Positions 9,045 to 17,318 of a stretch of 64,000 nucleotides of DNA are shown here, one piece after another. The stretch lies in NCBI RefSeq assembly GCF_031344055.1, contig NZ_JADBEN010000002.1; one strand, given 5' to 3'. The notes beneath the pieces were generated by a model. It saw nothing but the letters and a program-made list of their open reading frames with translations, was not told the DNA's origin and ran no database searches. The first letter of the stretch is position 1. The number at the start of each line of letters is the position of its first letter. Source of the DNA: Methylobacillus flagellatus_A. Its GTDB lineage: Bacteria > Pseudomonadota > Gammaproteobacteria > Burkholderiales > Methylophilaceae. The position numbers were made by a program, and so were the translations under genes.

Positions 9045-9308
9045 GAGGTCACCGTCGAAATTCTACAAATGGAAACCCGGCCAAAACCTGCCACTACGCC
9101 GGACTTTGCCAAGCTTTCAAGCTATTTAAACATTTTTCTTCAAGGGCTCGAGAGTAGCGCAAATCCCGGATTTAGGCAAGAATTAGGCAAGAGGATTTAT
9201 GCATTAAACCACAGGCAGTGATGCAAACCGGGTTTCAAAATCCTTGGGTTTAAGGCAGAATCTAATGTTCGCTCGAATTCAAGATATTTACTCACAACCC
9301 TGCATTAT

Positions 9309-10433
9309 ATGGTGTCGCTAGCCACAGTTACCAAGATGCCCGATCAGGGCCATGATGCGCAATCCGGCACCCAGTTGCCGGTTTCCTGGTACACGGACCC
9401 TGCCGTTTACGTCCTTGAACAGCAGCATCTGTTCGCCCACTCGCCCCATTACATCGGGCACGAGCTCATGGTTCCCGAAGTCGGCAGCTACCACGTCCTA
9501 TCATGGATGAACAATGCCAAGGCGCTGGTCCGCAACGAAAACGGCATCGAGCTGATCAGCAACGTCTGCCGGCACCGGCAGGCGCTCATGCTCAAGGGCA
9601 GCGGCAAGACCAAGAACATCATCTGCCCCTTGCACCGCTGGACCTACGATACCCGCGGCCAGCTGCTGGGCGCGCCCCACTTCAAGGAAAACCCCTGCCT
9701 CAACCTCAATAAATCCTCGCTGAAGAACTGGCAAGGCCTGCTTTTCGACAGCAAGCGCGATATTGCGCAGGACTTGCAAAAATTAGGTTGCAAACAGGAC
9801 TTCGACTTCACCGGCTATATGCTCAACCGCGTGATGGTGGATGAATACAAATTCAACTGGAAAACCTTCATCGAGGTCTACCTCGAAGACTACCATGTCG
9901 GCCCTTTCCATCCCGGCCTCGGCCACTTCGTCGATTGCGAGGACCTCAACTGGGAGTTCGGCGACTGGTACAGCGTGCAGACAGTGGGCGTGCACAAGGC
10001 CCTACAAAAATCCGGCTCCTTGATATACGACAACTGGCACAATGAAGTGCTGCGCTACAACAAGCAGCAGCCGCCCAAGTATGGCGCGATCTGGATGGTG
10101 TACTACCCATTCCTCATGATCGAGTGGTACCCGAACACGCTGGTGGTCTCCAACATCATTCCGCGCGGACCGGACGCCTGCACCAATGTAGTCGAGTTCT
10201 ATTACCCCGAGGATATCGCCCTGTTCGAGGAAGAATTCATCGCAGCGCAACAGGCGGCGTATACCGAGACCGCCGTGGAAGACATGGAAATCTGCCAGCG
10301 CATGCATGATGGCCGCCATGCGCTGGCCGCCCAAGGCATCGATGAGCGCGGCCCCTACCAGCACCCGATGGAAACCGGCATGCAGCATTTCCATGCCTGG
10401 CTGCACAAGCAACTGGACCCGCACCTGAAATAA
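9309..10433 (+). CDS. Rieske-type aromatic ring-hydroxylating oxygenase alpha subunit
   Basis: A 374-residue oxygenase of the Rieske non-heme iron family. The [2Fe-2S] ligands are Cys87/His89 (CRHR) and Cys106/His109 (CPLHRW), 19 residues apart from Cys to Cys. The mononuclear iron site is EDYHVGPFH, giving His196 and His201; a candidate third ligand lies in AVEDMEICQ near the C-terminus. No reductase or beta-subunit gene is adjacent, so electron supply must come from elsewhere. The substrate is unknown; the family also includes choline and glycine-betaine monooxygenases. The ATG at 9309 has no clear ribosome-binding site; an ATG at 9336 is an alternative. Confidence 0.85.
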   Translation: MVSLATVTKMPDQGHDAQSGTQLPVSWYTDPAVYVLEQQHLFAHSPHYIGHELMVPEVGSYHVLSWMNNAKALVRNENGIELISNVCRHRQALMLKGSGKTKNIICPLHRWTYDTRGQLLGAPHFKENPCLNLNKSSLKNWQGLLFDSKRDIAQDLQKLGCKQDFDFTGYMLNRVMVDEYKFNWKTFIEVYLEDYHVGPFHPGLGHFVDCEDLNWEFGDWYSVQTVGVHKALQKSGSLIYDNWHNEVLRYNKQQPPKYGAIWMVYYPFLMIEWYPNTLVVSNIIPRGPDACTNVVEFYYPEDIALFEEEFIAAQQAAYTETAVEDMEICQRMHDGRHALAAQGIDERGPYQHPMETGMQHFHAWLHKQLDPHLK

Positions 10434-10500
10434 CCCTCTCCAGGCAAGCATATTGCCTGCTCAATATTTGGGCCTGCACGCCAGGCCGGAAAGACGAACC

Positions 10501-11367
10501 TTGAACCTGCCCAGACTCGGCAGCCTGTGGATGCTGGTTGCCGCCTTCTTTTTTGCCATCATGGGCGTTCTGGTCAAGCTGGGGGCGGCAAAATTCAGCA
10601 GCGCGGAACTGGTGTTCTACCGCTCGCTCTTCGGCCTGCTGTTCATCATCTCCGTCGCGCGCTACCGTCGCGTTTCGCTCAAGACCCGGCTCGTCAACAC
10701 GCACATGAAGCGCGCGATTCTCGGCTTCGCCTCGCTGATCTGCTTTTTCTTCGCCATCAGCGAATTGCCGCTCGCCACAGCCATCACGCTCAACTACACC
10801 TCGCCCTTGTTCCTGGCGATGGCCCTGCCGTTCATGTTGCACGAAAAGCCGCGCAAGATACTGCTGCTCGCCGTAGTGCTCGGCTTCATCGGCGTCGCCC
10901 TGCTGCTCAAGCCCAGCCTGCACATGGATGAGCTGATCGCAGGCGCCATCGGCCTGCTCTCGGGGGCAATGGCGGGCATTGTATACGTCCATGTCACCCA
11001 GCTTGGCCGCGCTGGCGAACCGGACTGGCGCACGGTGTTTTACTTCACGCTGGTCTGCACCATAGGCGGCGGCCTATGGATGCTGTTCTATCGCTTCACG
11101 CCGCTGGACTGGCCGGACCTGCCGCTGCTGCTGGGGCTGGGCGTATCGGCCACCATCGCCCAGCTTGCCCTGACACGTGCCTACCGTACCGGCAGCCCGC
11201 TCGTGGTCGGCAGCCTAGCCTATACCACAGTGGTACTGGCCAGCCTGTTCGGCATCCTGATCTGGAACGAGACACTGTCCTCGGACCGCTGGCTCGCTGT
11301 CGGCCTGATCATCCTCAGCGGCATCATCAGCGTATGCGCGACGCCTAAACCCAAGAAAGACACCTAG
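10501..11367 (+). CDS. DMT-superfamily (EamA) transporter
   Basis: An integral inner-membrane protein of about 288 residues with two EamA repeats and roughly ten hydrophobic segments. The N-terminal LGSLWMLVAAFFFAIMGVLV and the mid-chain ELPLATAITLNYTSPLFLA are typical of drug/metabolite exporters. I prefer the TTG at 10501, which has GGAAAG seven bases upstream, over a TTG at 10453 that would add a charged N-terminal extension. The substrate cannot be inferred; the gene follows the Rieske oxygenase by 68 bases. Confidence 0.85.
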   Translation: MNLPRLGSLWMLVAAFFFAIMGVLVKLGAAKFSSAELVFYRSLFGLLFIISVARYRRVSLKTRLVNTHMKRAILGFASLICFFFAISELPLATAITLNYTSPLFLAMALPFMLHEKPRKILLLAVVLGFIGVALLLKPSLHMDELIAGAIGLLSGAMAGIVYVHVTQLGRAGEPDWRTVFYFTLVCTIGGGLWMLFYRFTPLDWPDLPLLLGLGVSATIAQLALTRAYRTGSPLVVGSLAYTTVVLASLFGILIWNETLSSDRWLAVGLIILSGIISVCATPKPKKDT

Positions 11368-11415
11368 GCCGGATAAAAGGTTAAACTTCAGCCAGATGCG
11401 TCCGTAGAATATGGA

Positions 11416-12129
11416 ATGACCCTCTTGCCTTCCCGCCACATTGCCAGCATTGCATGCACAGCGCTGCTAAGCTTCATGCTGGCAGGCTGCATGGGCGGCC
11501 CCATTGCGCAGCAGGTGGCTTCATCGCTGCTGATGCGCGCTGCAGACCAGGCCACGTCCAATGCCTACGACGCATATTTGCTGAAAGACCCGTCCACGTC
11601 CTCTCCTGGCCATGAATCCAGCGCGACGGCCACCATTCCCGGCCATGGCGGCGCCATTCACGTCGCTCCATCGTCGCAGTCGCAAATTGATGAGTATTGG
11701 AGTGCCTTCCTCAACGCGGGCTTTACCGAGATCAAGCCTTCTGCAGAGCCTTTGCCTGAACACGCGGCCAGCGCATCAAAAGACGAAAGCCACGCCATGA
11801 CGGCGAGCGAGCTGGTCGCCATTGAGGTCTGGAGCACGCTGGTGGGAGAAGAGAAAACCGCCGTCCTGGAGCGGGCCAGGCTGCTCGGCAACGATCCGCC
11901 TCAGATCCAGGAACTAGCGCAATGGCAAATGGCAGTGGGCGCGTCCATCGCCTCGCCGCAATCGCCAATCACCTTCCTGGTGCCTCCCGAGCTTGGCCGC
12001 ATCAGCAGCGGCCAGGAATTGCTGGTGGAAATATCCGGGCAAAACGACCTGAACATTGCACGCTACCTCATGCAGCCGCAACACGCCTTCCAGCAGGCCT
12101 CGGGCCACCCTGCTGTCAACCAGCGCTGA
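11416..12129 (+). CDS. Lipoprotein of unknown function
   Basis: A 237-residue protein with signal peptide and lipobox (LSFMLAGC), so it should be lipid-anchored. The mature part has no motif I recognise: a Ser/Ala-rich stretch around residues 55-85, then a helical segment with SQIDEYWSAFLNAGFTEIKP and TASELVAIEVWSTLVGEEK. It ends 4 bases before the stop of the convergent response regulator gene. No neighbour indicates a role. Confidence 0.7.
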   Translation: MTLLPSRHIASIACTALLSFMLAGCMGGPIAQQVASSLLMRAADQATSNAYDAYLLKDPSTSSPGHESSATATIPGHGGAIHVAPSSQSQIDEYWSAFLNAGFTEIKPSAEPLPEHAASASKDESHAMTASELVAIEVWSTLVGEEKTAVLERARLLGNDPPQIQELAQWQMAVGASIASPQSPITFLVPPELGRISSGQELLVEISGQNDLNIARYLMQPQHAFQQASGHPAVNQR

Positions 12130-12133
12130 ATCC

Positions 12134-12775
12134 TCAAGGGTCGATCAAGCCGGACCGCATCGCGATCAGGGCGATCTCGGCAGAATTATTGGCATTGAGC
12201 TTCTGCTTGATATTGTAGAGATGCGTGCCGACAGTACGCGGCGACAGGGACAAGATGTCGGCGATTTCGTTGGTGGTCTTGCCCTTGGCCAGGGCCATGA
12301 ACACCTCGAACTCGCGGTCGGAGAGGATATCCACGGGATTCTGCTGCCCTGAAATCTGCTGGATCGCCATCTGCTGGGCCACATTGGCCTCAAGATACAT
12401 CTTGCCGCCCGCCACCGTATGGATCGCCTTGATCAGCTCCTCGGCCGCGCTGCGCTTGGTCAAGTAGCCCATCGCGCCCGCATTCAGCACGCGCTTGGGA
12501 TGCACGGAATCCTCATGAGCGGACAGCACCAGGACGCGCGCATGCTCATCCTTGGCCCGGATGCGGTCTATCGCCTCCAGCCCGCCTATGCCAGGCATGG
12601 TGATATCCATCACCACCACGTCCGGCTGATGCTCCTGGTACAGTTTGATGGCCTGCTCGCCGCTCTCCGCTTCGGCAATCACCTGGATCGCCTGGTCCGA
12701 CTCGAGCAGCAGCTTGAACCCCATGCGCACCACGGCATGGTCATCCACCAGCATCACCTTGATTGCTGCACTCAT
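12134..12775 (-). CDS. NarL/FixJ-family response regulator
   Basis: A 213-residue two-domain regulator. The receiver domain has the acidic pair DDH, the phospho-acceptor Asp57 in VVVMDITMPG, and lysine in YLTKRSAAEE. The C-terminal LuxR-type helix-turn-helix follows (LSDREFEVFMALAKGKTTNE, ending in the recognition helix RTVGTHLYNIKQKL). Its start overlaps the stop of the upstream kinase gene by four bases (ATGA), so the two are a translationally coupled pair. The target genes are unknown. Confidence 0.95.
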   Translation of the reverse strand: MSAAIKVMLVDDHAVVRMGFKLLLESDQAIQVIAEAESGEQAIKLYQEHQPDVVVMDITMPGIGGLEAIDRIRAKDEHARVLVLSAHEDSVHPKRVLNAGAMGYLTKRSAAEELIKAIHTVAGGKMYLEANVAQQMAIQQISGQQNPVDILSDREFEVFMALAKGKTTNEIADILSLSPRTVGTHLYNIKQKLNANNSAEIALIAMRSGLIDP

Positions 12776-14487
12776 GACACTCTCTCCGGAATCGTCACCA
12801 ATATGGCGGAACCCTGGCCCGGCAGGGAATCAATGCTGAAACTGCCATACAGGGCCTGGGTACGCTCGCGCATCCCCAGCAGGCCGAAATGGCGGCTTTG
12901 GTCCACATTGCACATATTCATGCCGATGCCATTGTCCTTGATCAAAAGTGTGAGGGTACCATTTTCATGGCGCGAAAGGCTGATATCGATACGGTCGGCC
13001 CGCGCATGGCGCAAGGCATTGGTGACGGATTCCTGCACGATGCGATAGAGATTGATATTCAAGCTTTCCCCCAGCAGGTCCAGCTTGCCGTGCAATTCCA
13101 GGTTGAACTTCACGTTCGGGTTCTGCGCCTGCCAATCGGCGACGGCATCGCGCAAGGCTTCGGACAAACCGAGGTTGTCCAGCGACCCGGGGCGCAGGTG
13201 GCGGATGATGTTATGCATGCCGTCGTAAATATGGTTGGCTGCCGAGACGATGGTTTGCGCGCTGCTTTCTACGCTCGGCATATCCTGCCTGGTCTTGTTC
13301 GCGATCGCCACAGCAAAGGTCTTGATCGCGGTGACGTACTGCCCGAGCTCGTCATGCAGCTCGCGCGCCAAGCTGCGGCGCTCGTCCTCGATATGGCGCT
13401 GGATCAGGTGCGTCAACTGGCGGTTTTCCTCCAGCTTGCGCGCAGTTTCCTCCGCCAACTTGCGCTCGGTGATGTCGCGCATGCTGCAAATCTCGCCGAT
13501 CACCTCCCCGGTTTTCGGATCCATCAACGGCGCGGCGGAAAGCGATACATCGAGCAGCTTGCCGTCGCGCGCCACCCGCTGCGTATCGTAATGCTCCACC
13601 AAGCCATTCGCCAACATGTTCGCCATGTTGCGCTCCAGCTCGCTCTCGTGGTTAGGCGGCATCAGCAGTTCGGCAGACCTGCCGATGATGTCGGCCGGCG
13701 CATAGCCGAACATGCGTTGCGCTGCGGGGTTCCAGAAGGAAATATTGCCGTTGAGGTCATGAATCATGATCGCATCCGCGCTCTGCTGCACGATCAGCGC
13801 AAGGCGGCGGTTCTCCTCGGTGCGCTCCCGCAGCGACTCGCCCATCAGGTTGAAGTTCTGCGCAATGCGTGAGAACTCGGGCACCTTGAACCTGGGCAGG
13901 CGAACGTCCAGGTTGCCCTGCTCCACTTCGGAAATCGCCTTGAGGATATCGTTCGCGGGCCTGAGCCAGCGCCCCAGCATCCAGTAAATCAAGGCGTTGA
14001 GCACGAAGAAGAACCCGGTCTCGATCCAGAGCAGGTTCTGGAACGAAGCCCAGGATTCCCGGATCGCCCCTGCCGCATCGGACGCCACCACCAGCATGCC
14101 GAAACGGATGCGGCGCGACACCACCTCCGGCTCGGGTTCCACCATGCGGGCGAACCAGCGCGGCGGGGTTTCATTGGCGCGATAGGTGGATGGCGGCGAC
14201 TGGTACATCAGCTCACCCTGCGCGTTGTAGAGGAAAATCTCGCTGCTGCGCACATGCCCGAGGGACTGCAAAAAAGTATGCATCACGTCATGCGTATAGC
14301 CCCACTCCGGGTTCTGCCGCGAATTGATGATGACCGTGTCAAGCAGTTGCACCGTCACCCGCGTCGCCGCTTCCACACTCTCCTCCGTTGAAATGCGCAT
14401 GCCCTTGATCACCACATAGCCCACCGCCACCATCAGCATCAGCAGCAGAGTGGTAATCAGGAGATTGAATCTGACGCGCAGGCTCAT
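12772..14487 (-). CDS. NarX/UhpB-like sensor histidine kinase
   Basis: A 571-residue inner-membrane kinase. It has a TM helix near residues 8-28, a periplasmic sensor of about 120 residues, a second TM (IETGFFFVLNALIYWML), a HAMP linker, and a PAS domain (FWNPAAQRMFGYAPADIIGR) with PAC. The HisKA_3 dimerisation domain has its histidine in RRSLARELHDELGQY, and the ATPase domain shows IKDNGIGM and GLLGMRERTQAL. This architecture matches the NarL-type regulator encoded next. The start codon overlaps the end of the integron-integrase remnant by four bases, so the native upstream region of this operon may have been displaced. Confidence 0.93.
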   Translation of the reverse strand: MSLRVRFNLLITTLLLMLMVAVGYVVIKGMRISTEESVEAATRVTVQLLDTVIINSRQNPEWGYTHDVMHTFLQSLGHVRSSEIFLYNAQGELMYQSPPSTYRANETPPRWFARMVEPEPEVVSRRIRFGMLVVASDAAGAIRESWASFQNLLWIETGFFFVLNALIYWMLGRWLRPANDILKAISEVEQGNLDVRLPRFKVPEFSRIAQNFNLMGESLRERTEENRRLALIVQQSADAIMIHDLNGNISFWNPAAQRMFGYAPADIIGRSAELLMPPNHESELERNMANMLANGLVEHYDTQRVARDGKLLDVSLSAAPLMDPKTGEVIGEICSMRDITERKLAEETARKLEENRQLTHLIQRHIEDERRSLARELHDELGQYVTAIKTFAVAIANKTRQDMPSVESSAQTIVSAANHIYDGMHNIIRHLRPGSLDNLGLSEALRDAVADWQAQNPNVKFNLELHGKLDLLGESLNINLYRIVQESVTNALRHARADRIDISLSRHENGTLTLLIKDNGIGMNMCNVDQSRHFGLLGMRERTQALYGSFSIDSLPGQGSAILVTIPERVS

Positions 14488-14927
14488 AATAAATTATCCA
14501 TTGGCTGCTTACCCCGCGCGCCCTTATTCAATACATGGGTATAAATCATCGTTGTCGAAACATCGCCGTGGCCCAACACCTCCTGCACAGTACGGATATC
14601 GTAACCGCTCTCAAGTGAATGGGTGGCGAAACCATGGCGAAAAGTAGCAGGCCCGGCAATACCGGCATCCACCATAGTCTGCCTCATCTCGCGCTGAATC
14701 GCCTGGCGCCGCACATTTTGTGCGCCTTGCCCTCAACTGCAAGACTAAGTTAAAAACTGCCCAACATCAACAGCCCCCAACGCCCAGAGGGCCACTTGCC
14801 ACAATGCAAATGACCGTTTAATCCAGTCAATATAAACCTGCCCAGTGCGAATGCTGTAATGCTTGAGGCGGATTTTACCCCGGACCTGATCGAACAATTT
14901 TGGCGATGATCTGTTTGACGGATGCAT
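14484..14927 (-). pseudogene. intI: Integron integrase remnant with internal deletion
   Basis: Two fragments of an integron tyrosine recombinase in order. The upstream frame (14927-14745) has DQVRGKIRLKHYSIRTGQVY then IDWIKR, the IntI N-terminal SAM-like domain. The downstream frame (14714-14484) begins in the middle of the catalytic domain and contains FRHGFATH, SGYDIRTVQEVLGH and STTMIYTHVL, the conserved box-II R-H-R-Y region that ends IntI proteins. Compared with IntI1, roughly 150 residues of the centre are missing, including the first catalytic arginine, and the PHTL preceding the second arginine is shortened. The enzyme must be inactive. Attribution to IntI rather than XerC/D rests on the DIRTVQ-LGH-DVSTTMIYTHV pattern and on attC sites lying beyond it. 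Confidence 0.88.
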
Positions 14928-15010
14928 TTTTAAAATTCAGGCTGCACTAAAAAATACTAACCTAATGATTACACTATACATTAAATTAATTCTCATCAAA
15001 TCAAAAACCC

Positions 15011-15059
15011 ATTTGACGGAAAATAAAGCGTCAAATAGGATGGCTACTTTACGTTGGAG
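15011..15059 (+). other. Candidate attI region
   Basis: Between the integrase start and the first cassette lie an inverted repeat, ATTTGACG (15011-15018) and CGTCAAAT (15029-15036), and GTTGGAG at 15053-15059. The latter is close to the GTTRRRY core used by integrases and sits just before the first cassette gene. It also roughly pairs with the ACCCAAC that begins the first attC, as expected if a cassette was inserted here. The surrounding 14930-15010 is very AT-rich and should hold the integrase promoter, but I could not fix its boxes. Confidence 0.45.
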
Positions 15060-15079
15060 TTCTATCTGAGGAATAGCAC

Positions 15080-15274
15080 GTGGCTGAGGGGATAACATTA
15101 TTTATCGTAGCTTTGTTGATCTATGCAGGTCTTTTGACAGTGCAGAAAATTCTCCAAAAATCATCTTGGAGAAGACTGTTTCAAAAAGGAGACCCGTGGT
15201 TTGTTATCAATTTACCCATCTCAGTTGTCGTGGCAATTCCCGTTTCACGAAGTGTCACAAATTTCTTCATGTGA
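15080..15274 (+). CDS. Cassette 1: small two-helix membrane protein
   Basis: A 64-residue frame starting at GTG (15080) with GAGG about 12 bases upstream. It has two hydrophobic segments, ITLFIVALLIYAGLLTVQKI and a second around FVINLPISVVVAIPV, separated by a basic linker KSSWRRLFQKGD. No family was recognised; it is probably an inner-membrane protein. The attC beginning at 15293 lies 19 bases after the stop, the normal arrangement for an integron cassette. Confidence 0.65.
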   Translation: MAEGITLFIVALLIYAGLLTVQKILQKSSWRRLFQKGDPWFVINLPISVVVAIPVSRSVTNFFM

Positions 15275-15292
15275 CTCGTCAAATCATCTTCT

Positions 15293-15352
15293 ACCCAACC
15301 CATCATTCAACCCGGACACGCTAAAGTGCGCCGGTTAATTCAAGCGTTAGGC
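15293..15352 (+). other. attC site 1
   Basis: A 60-base site from the R'' box ACCCAAC (15293-15299) to the R' core GTTAGGC (15346-15352). Between them the two arms fold on each other around TCATTCAACCCGG and CCGGTTAATTCAAGC, the pattern of the common 60-base attC class. It closes cassette 1. Confidence 0.85.
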
Positions 15353-15359
15353 AACAGAC

Positions 15360-15494
15360 ATGGCTTACATGATAACCGAGTGCCAAGAAGAGCCGGATTA
15401 CCGCTACTCGCTGGTCGCGAGAACTGACGCGACTGGGGGTGCACCCGTGGTCGTAATCCAATGCAATCCAAGTCGCGCGTCGGGCGCTCGGTGA
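15360..15494 (+). CDS. Cassette 2: truncated DUF1643-like protein
   Basis: A 44-residue frame from the ATG at 15360, eight bases after the attC1 core. EPDYRYSLVAR and VVVIQCNPSRAS match the N-terminal part of DUF1643 proteins, where the motif is NPS-A. The full family is about 150 residues, and here TGA stops the frame right after the motif. The remaining cassette up to attC2 (15594) could encode only fragments. I read it as a truncated or frame-broken cassette gene; the function of DUF1643 is unknown. Confidence 0.55.
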   Translation: MAYMITECQEEPDYRYSLVARTDATGGAPVVVIQCNPSRASGAR

Positions 15495-15593
15495 ACCGAG
15501 TCGGTGTTCTCGCATGTGGTCGGTATCCGCGTCACGGCAGAATGTGGAACGCAGCAACCGCACGCTGGAGCCGCTGGAGTGGAATGAGCTGTT

Positions 15594-15653
15594 GCTTAAC
15601 AACTCATTCAAGCCGACCCTGCTTCGCGGCGCGGTTTAATTTAGGCGTTAGGG
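15594..15653 (+). other. attC site 2
   Basis: A 60-base site with R'' GCTTAAC (15594-15600), left arm AACTCATTCAAGCCG, a short loop containing CTTCG, a right arm that includes CGGTTTAATTTAGGC, and the R' core GTTAGGG (15647-15653). It is very close to textbook attC sequences and closes cassette 2. Confidence 0.92.
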
Positions 15654-15680
15654 CGCACAGCCAGTACTTCTAGAAACCAT

Positions 15681-16031
15681 ATGAAAGTCAAACGAATCAT
15701 CGCCAACATTTCCACGTCCGAGCCATCTGCGGTGGATGAGTTCTATCGGGTCATGCTTGGCCTTGAGCTTGTTATGGATCATGGCTGGATTCGCACATAT
15801 GCTGGCTCCGCCAAAATGGCGGTACAGGTCAGCTTCGCAAGCGAAGGCGGCTCCGATGCGCCAGTACCCGATCTATCTATTGAGGTAGACGATCTTGATG
15901 AGGCATTACGTCGCGTCAAAAAAGCCAAGATTCCTTTGGAGTACGGCCCTGCCAATGAGCCGTGGGGTGTTCGCCGGTTCTATGTCAGAGACCCGCTCGG
16001 CAAACTTATCAATATTCTTCAACATGAGTAG
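15681..16031 (+). CDS. Cassette 3: VOC-family (glyoxalase/bleomycin-resistance fold) protein
   Basis: A 116-residue single-domain protein with the paired beta-alpha-beta-beta-beta layout of the vicinal oxygen chelate superfamily. It runs from ANISTSEPSAVDEFYRVMLG to FYVRDPLGKLINILQHE. The C-terminal DP-GK-INI is typical of antibiotic-resistance and dioxygenase-like members. The substrate is unknown. It starts 28 bases after attC2, and its stop lies 10 bases before GCCCTAAC, which pairs with the GTTAGGG of attC2, as the two ends of one cassette should. Confidence 0.85.
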   Translation: MKVKRIIANISTSEPSAVDEFYRVMLGLELVMDHGWIRTYAGSAKMAVQVSFASEGGSDAPVPDLSIEVDDLDEALRRVKKAKIPLEYGPANEPWGVRRFYVRDPLGKLINILQHE

Positions 16032-16039
16032 CCGAGTGC

Positions 16040-16064
16040 GCCCTAACAATTCGGTGCTTCGTGG
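16040..16064 (+). other. Truncated attC (5' half only)
   Basis: GCCCTAACAATTCGGTGCTT at 16040-16059 is a good R''-plus-arm start of an attC and complements the core of attC2. No matching right arm or GTTRRRY core was found in the next 200 bases, so the site is broken here and cassette 3 could not be excised normally. Confidence 0.6.
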
Positions 16065-16347
16065 CATTGCTTAAAACTGCCTGCCGCGCACGTTGGCGGT
16101 AAACTGAATAAACCGCTTAGCTACATGTGAAATTTAAGCTAAGTTATACATTCTGGTTCGCCAGTTTGAAGAGTATTGCAAACGGTCAGGACGATAGCGT
16201 TGCCCTTCGTTGATCCGCTAAAGTTGTTTGACAGGCTCCGGACTGCTTGCCGTATCGCAGTTTGCCGGTTAAGTTTAATTTGCGCGTTGATGCCGCTGTT
16301 CATGTCAGCAGTGCGGGGAATACGCGGTTCTATGCGATAGGTGATGT
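16065..16347. other. Non-coding stretch inside the integron
   Basis: About 280 bases with no convincing reading frame on either strand, no attC and no terminator. AGGTGAT at 16335-16341 is the ribosome-binding site of the next gene. It looks like decayed or inserted DNA. Confidence 0.5.
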
Positions 16348-17004
16348 ATGCGAAGCTTGCTCGATTTTAGTTCTGGCTCGGCAATTCTGACGACACTGCT
16401 GATCCTGGTGCTGATGTCTGTGATAATGGTCGGCATCCGCCTTATTTTCATGCAGACCTTTCAGCGCCGGCGCGAGCGTGAAAACCGCCAGATCAACGAG
16501 CGGCTGAAGGTACTGATCGCAGCCTACAAAGTGCTGGGCGGTTCCTTTACTGGTGAGCTGGCCGTTGATCCTGCTCATTTACGTGATTTGCGGCAGTCTG
16601 TTGGTGCAGTGGATGATTTGAGCGCAATTGCCAGCGCTTCCGAGCGCCGCAGGCGTATCCGCGATGCCGTTGAAACGGCACTGTCAGATGTTATTTTACT
16701 GGGCACGGAAGAACAGGTCCGGCTGGCAACGCAGGCTGCCAACGATATGGTAGCGGGGAAAAGTATCGAAACCGCCGCACTGGTGGTCTCATTGCGTAAT
16801 TTCATTCGTCAGTCCCTGGATTTAACGCCAATTCCGGCCGATATCACAGTCCCCAGCCAAGGGCCGATACGCGTTGCTACAGGCGCTAACAGTAGTAAAC
16901 GAAGCGGCGGGCCTGGCGGTAGTAAAGGCGGCGGCAATGACGGCGGCGGTGCTTCCGGCGGTATTGCACTGTCTGGTGGCAGCCAGGTAAGCGACGCACC
17001 CTGA
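16348..17004 (+). CDS. Membrane-anchored protein of unknown function
   Basis: A 218-residue protein with one N-terminal TM helix (SAILTTLLILVLMSVIMVGI), then a basic charged helix QRRRERENRQINERL, a helical body to about residue 175, and a Gly/Ser-rich tail (GGPGGSKGGGNDGGGASGG). The topology suggests a cytoplasmic helical domain tethered to the inner membrane. AGGTGA six bases before the ATG supports the start. No family is recognised. It lies within the integron region but is not followed by an attC, so it may not be a true cassette. Confidence 0.65.
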   Translation: MRSLLDFSSGSAILTTLLILVLMSVIMVGIRLIFMQTFQRRRERENRQINERLKVLIAAYKVLGGSFTGELAVDPAHLRDLRQSVGAVDDLSAIASASERRRRIRDAVETALSDVILLGTEEQVRLATQAANDMVAGKSIETAALVVSLRNFIRQSLDLTPIPADITVPSQGPIRVATGANSSKRSGGPGGSKGGGNDGGGASGGIALSGGSQVSDAP

Positions 17005-17102
17005 ATCAATACTTTTCATGCTGGAAAGTGTGATCACAATATTAAAAACTGGCGGTCGATATAGCCAACAGGAGATTCGGCTCCTGAATCATGGAGAGAC
17101 AC

Positions 17103-17318
17103 ATGGCACCTGACAACATACCTAAAGGCCCGGCTTCTTACTTCCCATCCATTGAGAAGACCTATGGGAAGCCCGTCACTCACTGGTTCAAGCTTCTCGA
17201 CTCTCTCAAGGACAAGAAGCACATGGAGCAAGTCGCCTTTCTCAAGGAACAGCATAAGATCGGGCACGGTCATGCAAATGCGCTTGTGGCATTCCATCGG
17301 TCTCAACATGAAGCCTAA
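17103..17318 (+). CDS. Cassette: DUF4287-family small protein
   Basis: A 71-residue protein. SYFPSIEKTYGKPVTHWFKL and KIGHGHANALVAFH match the DUF4287 domain, whose function is unknown and which often appears in small stand-alone proteins. The ATG at 17103 has GGAGA six bases upstream; an in-frame ATG at 17091 is less likely. The TAA stop falls inside the R'' box of attC3, a hallmark of cassette genes. Confidence 0.8.
   Translation: MAPDNIPKGPASYFPSIEKTYGKPVTHWFKLLDSLKDKKHMEQVAFLKEQHKIGHGHANALVAFHRSQHEA

Noticed and set aside
11680..11960. Cys/Arg-rich frames opposite the 11416 lipoprotein
   Set aside because: Composition unlike neighbouring proteins and no start signals; the plus-strand lipobox and signal peptide are convincing.
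15321..15611. A 96-codon minus-strand frame across the cassette 2 region
   Set aside because: It runs through attC1 and most of cassette 2 in the wrong direction and has Ser/Arg-rich, non-protein-like composition; the plus-strand DUF1643 fragment explains the segment better.
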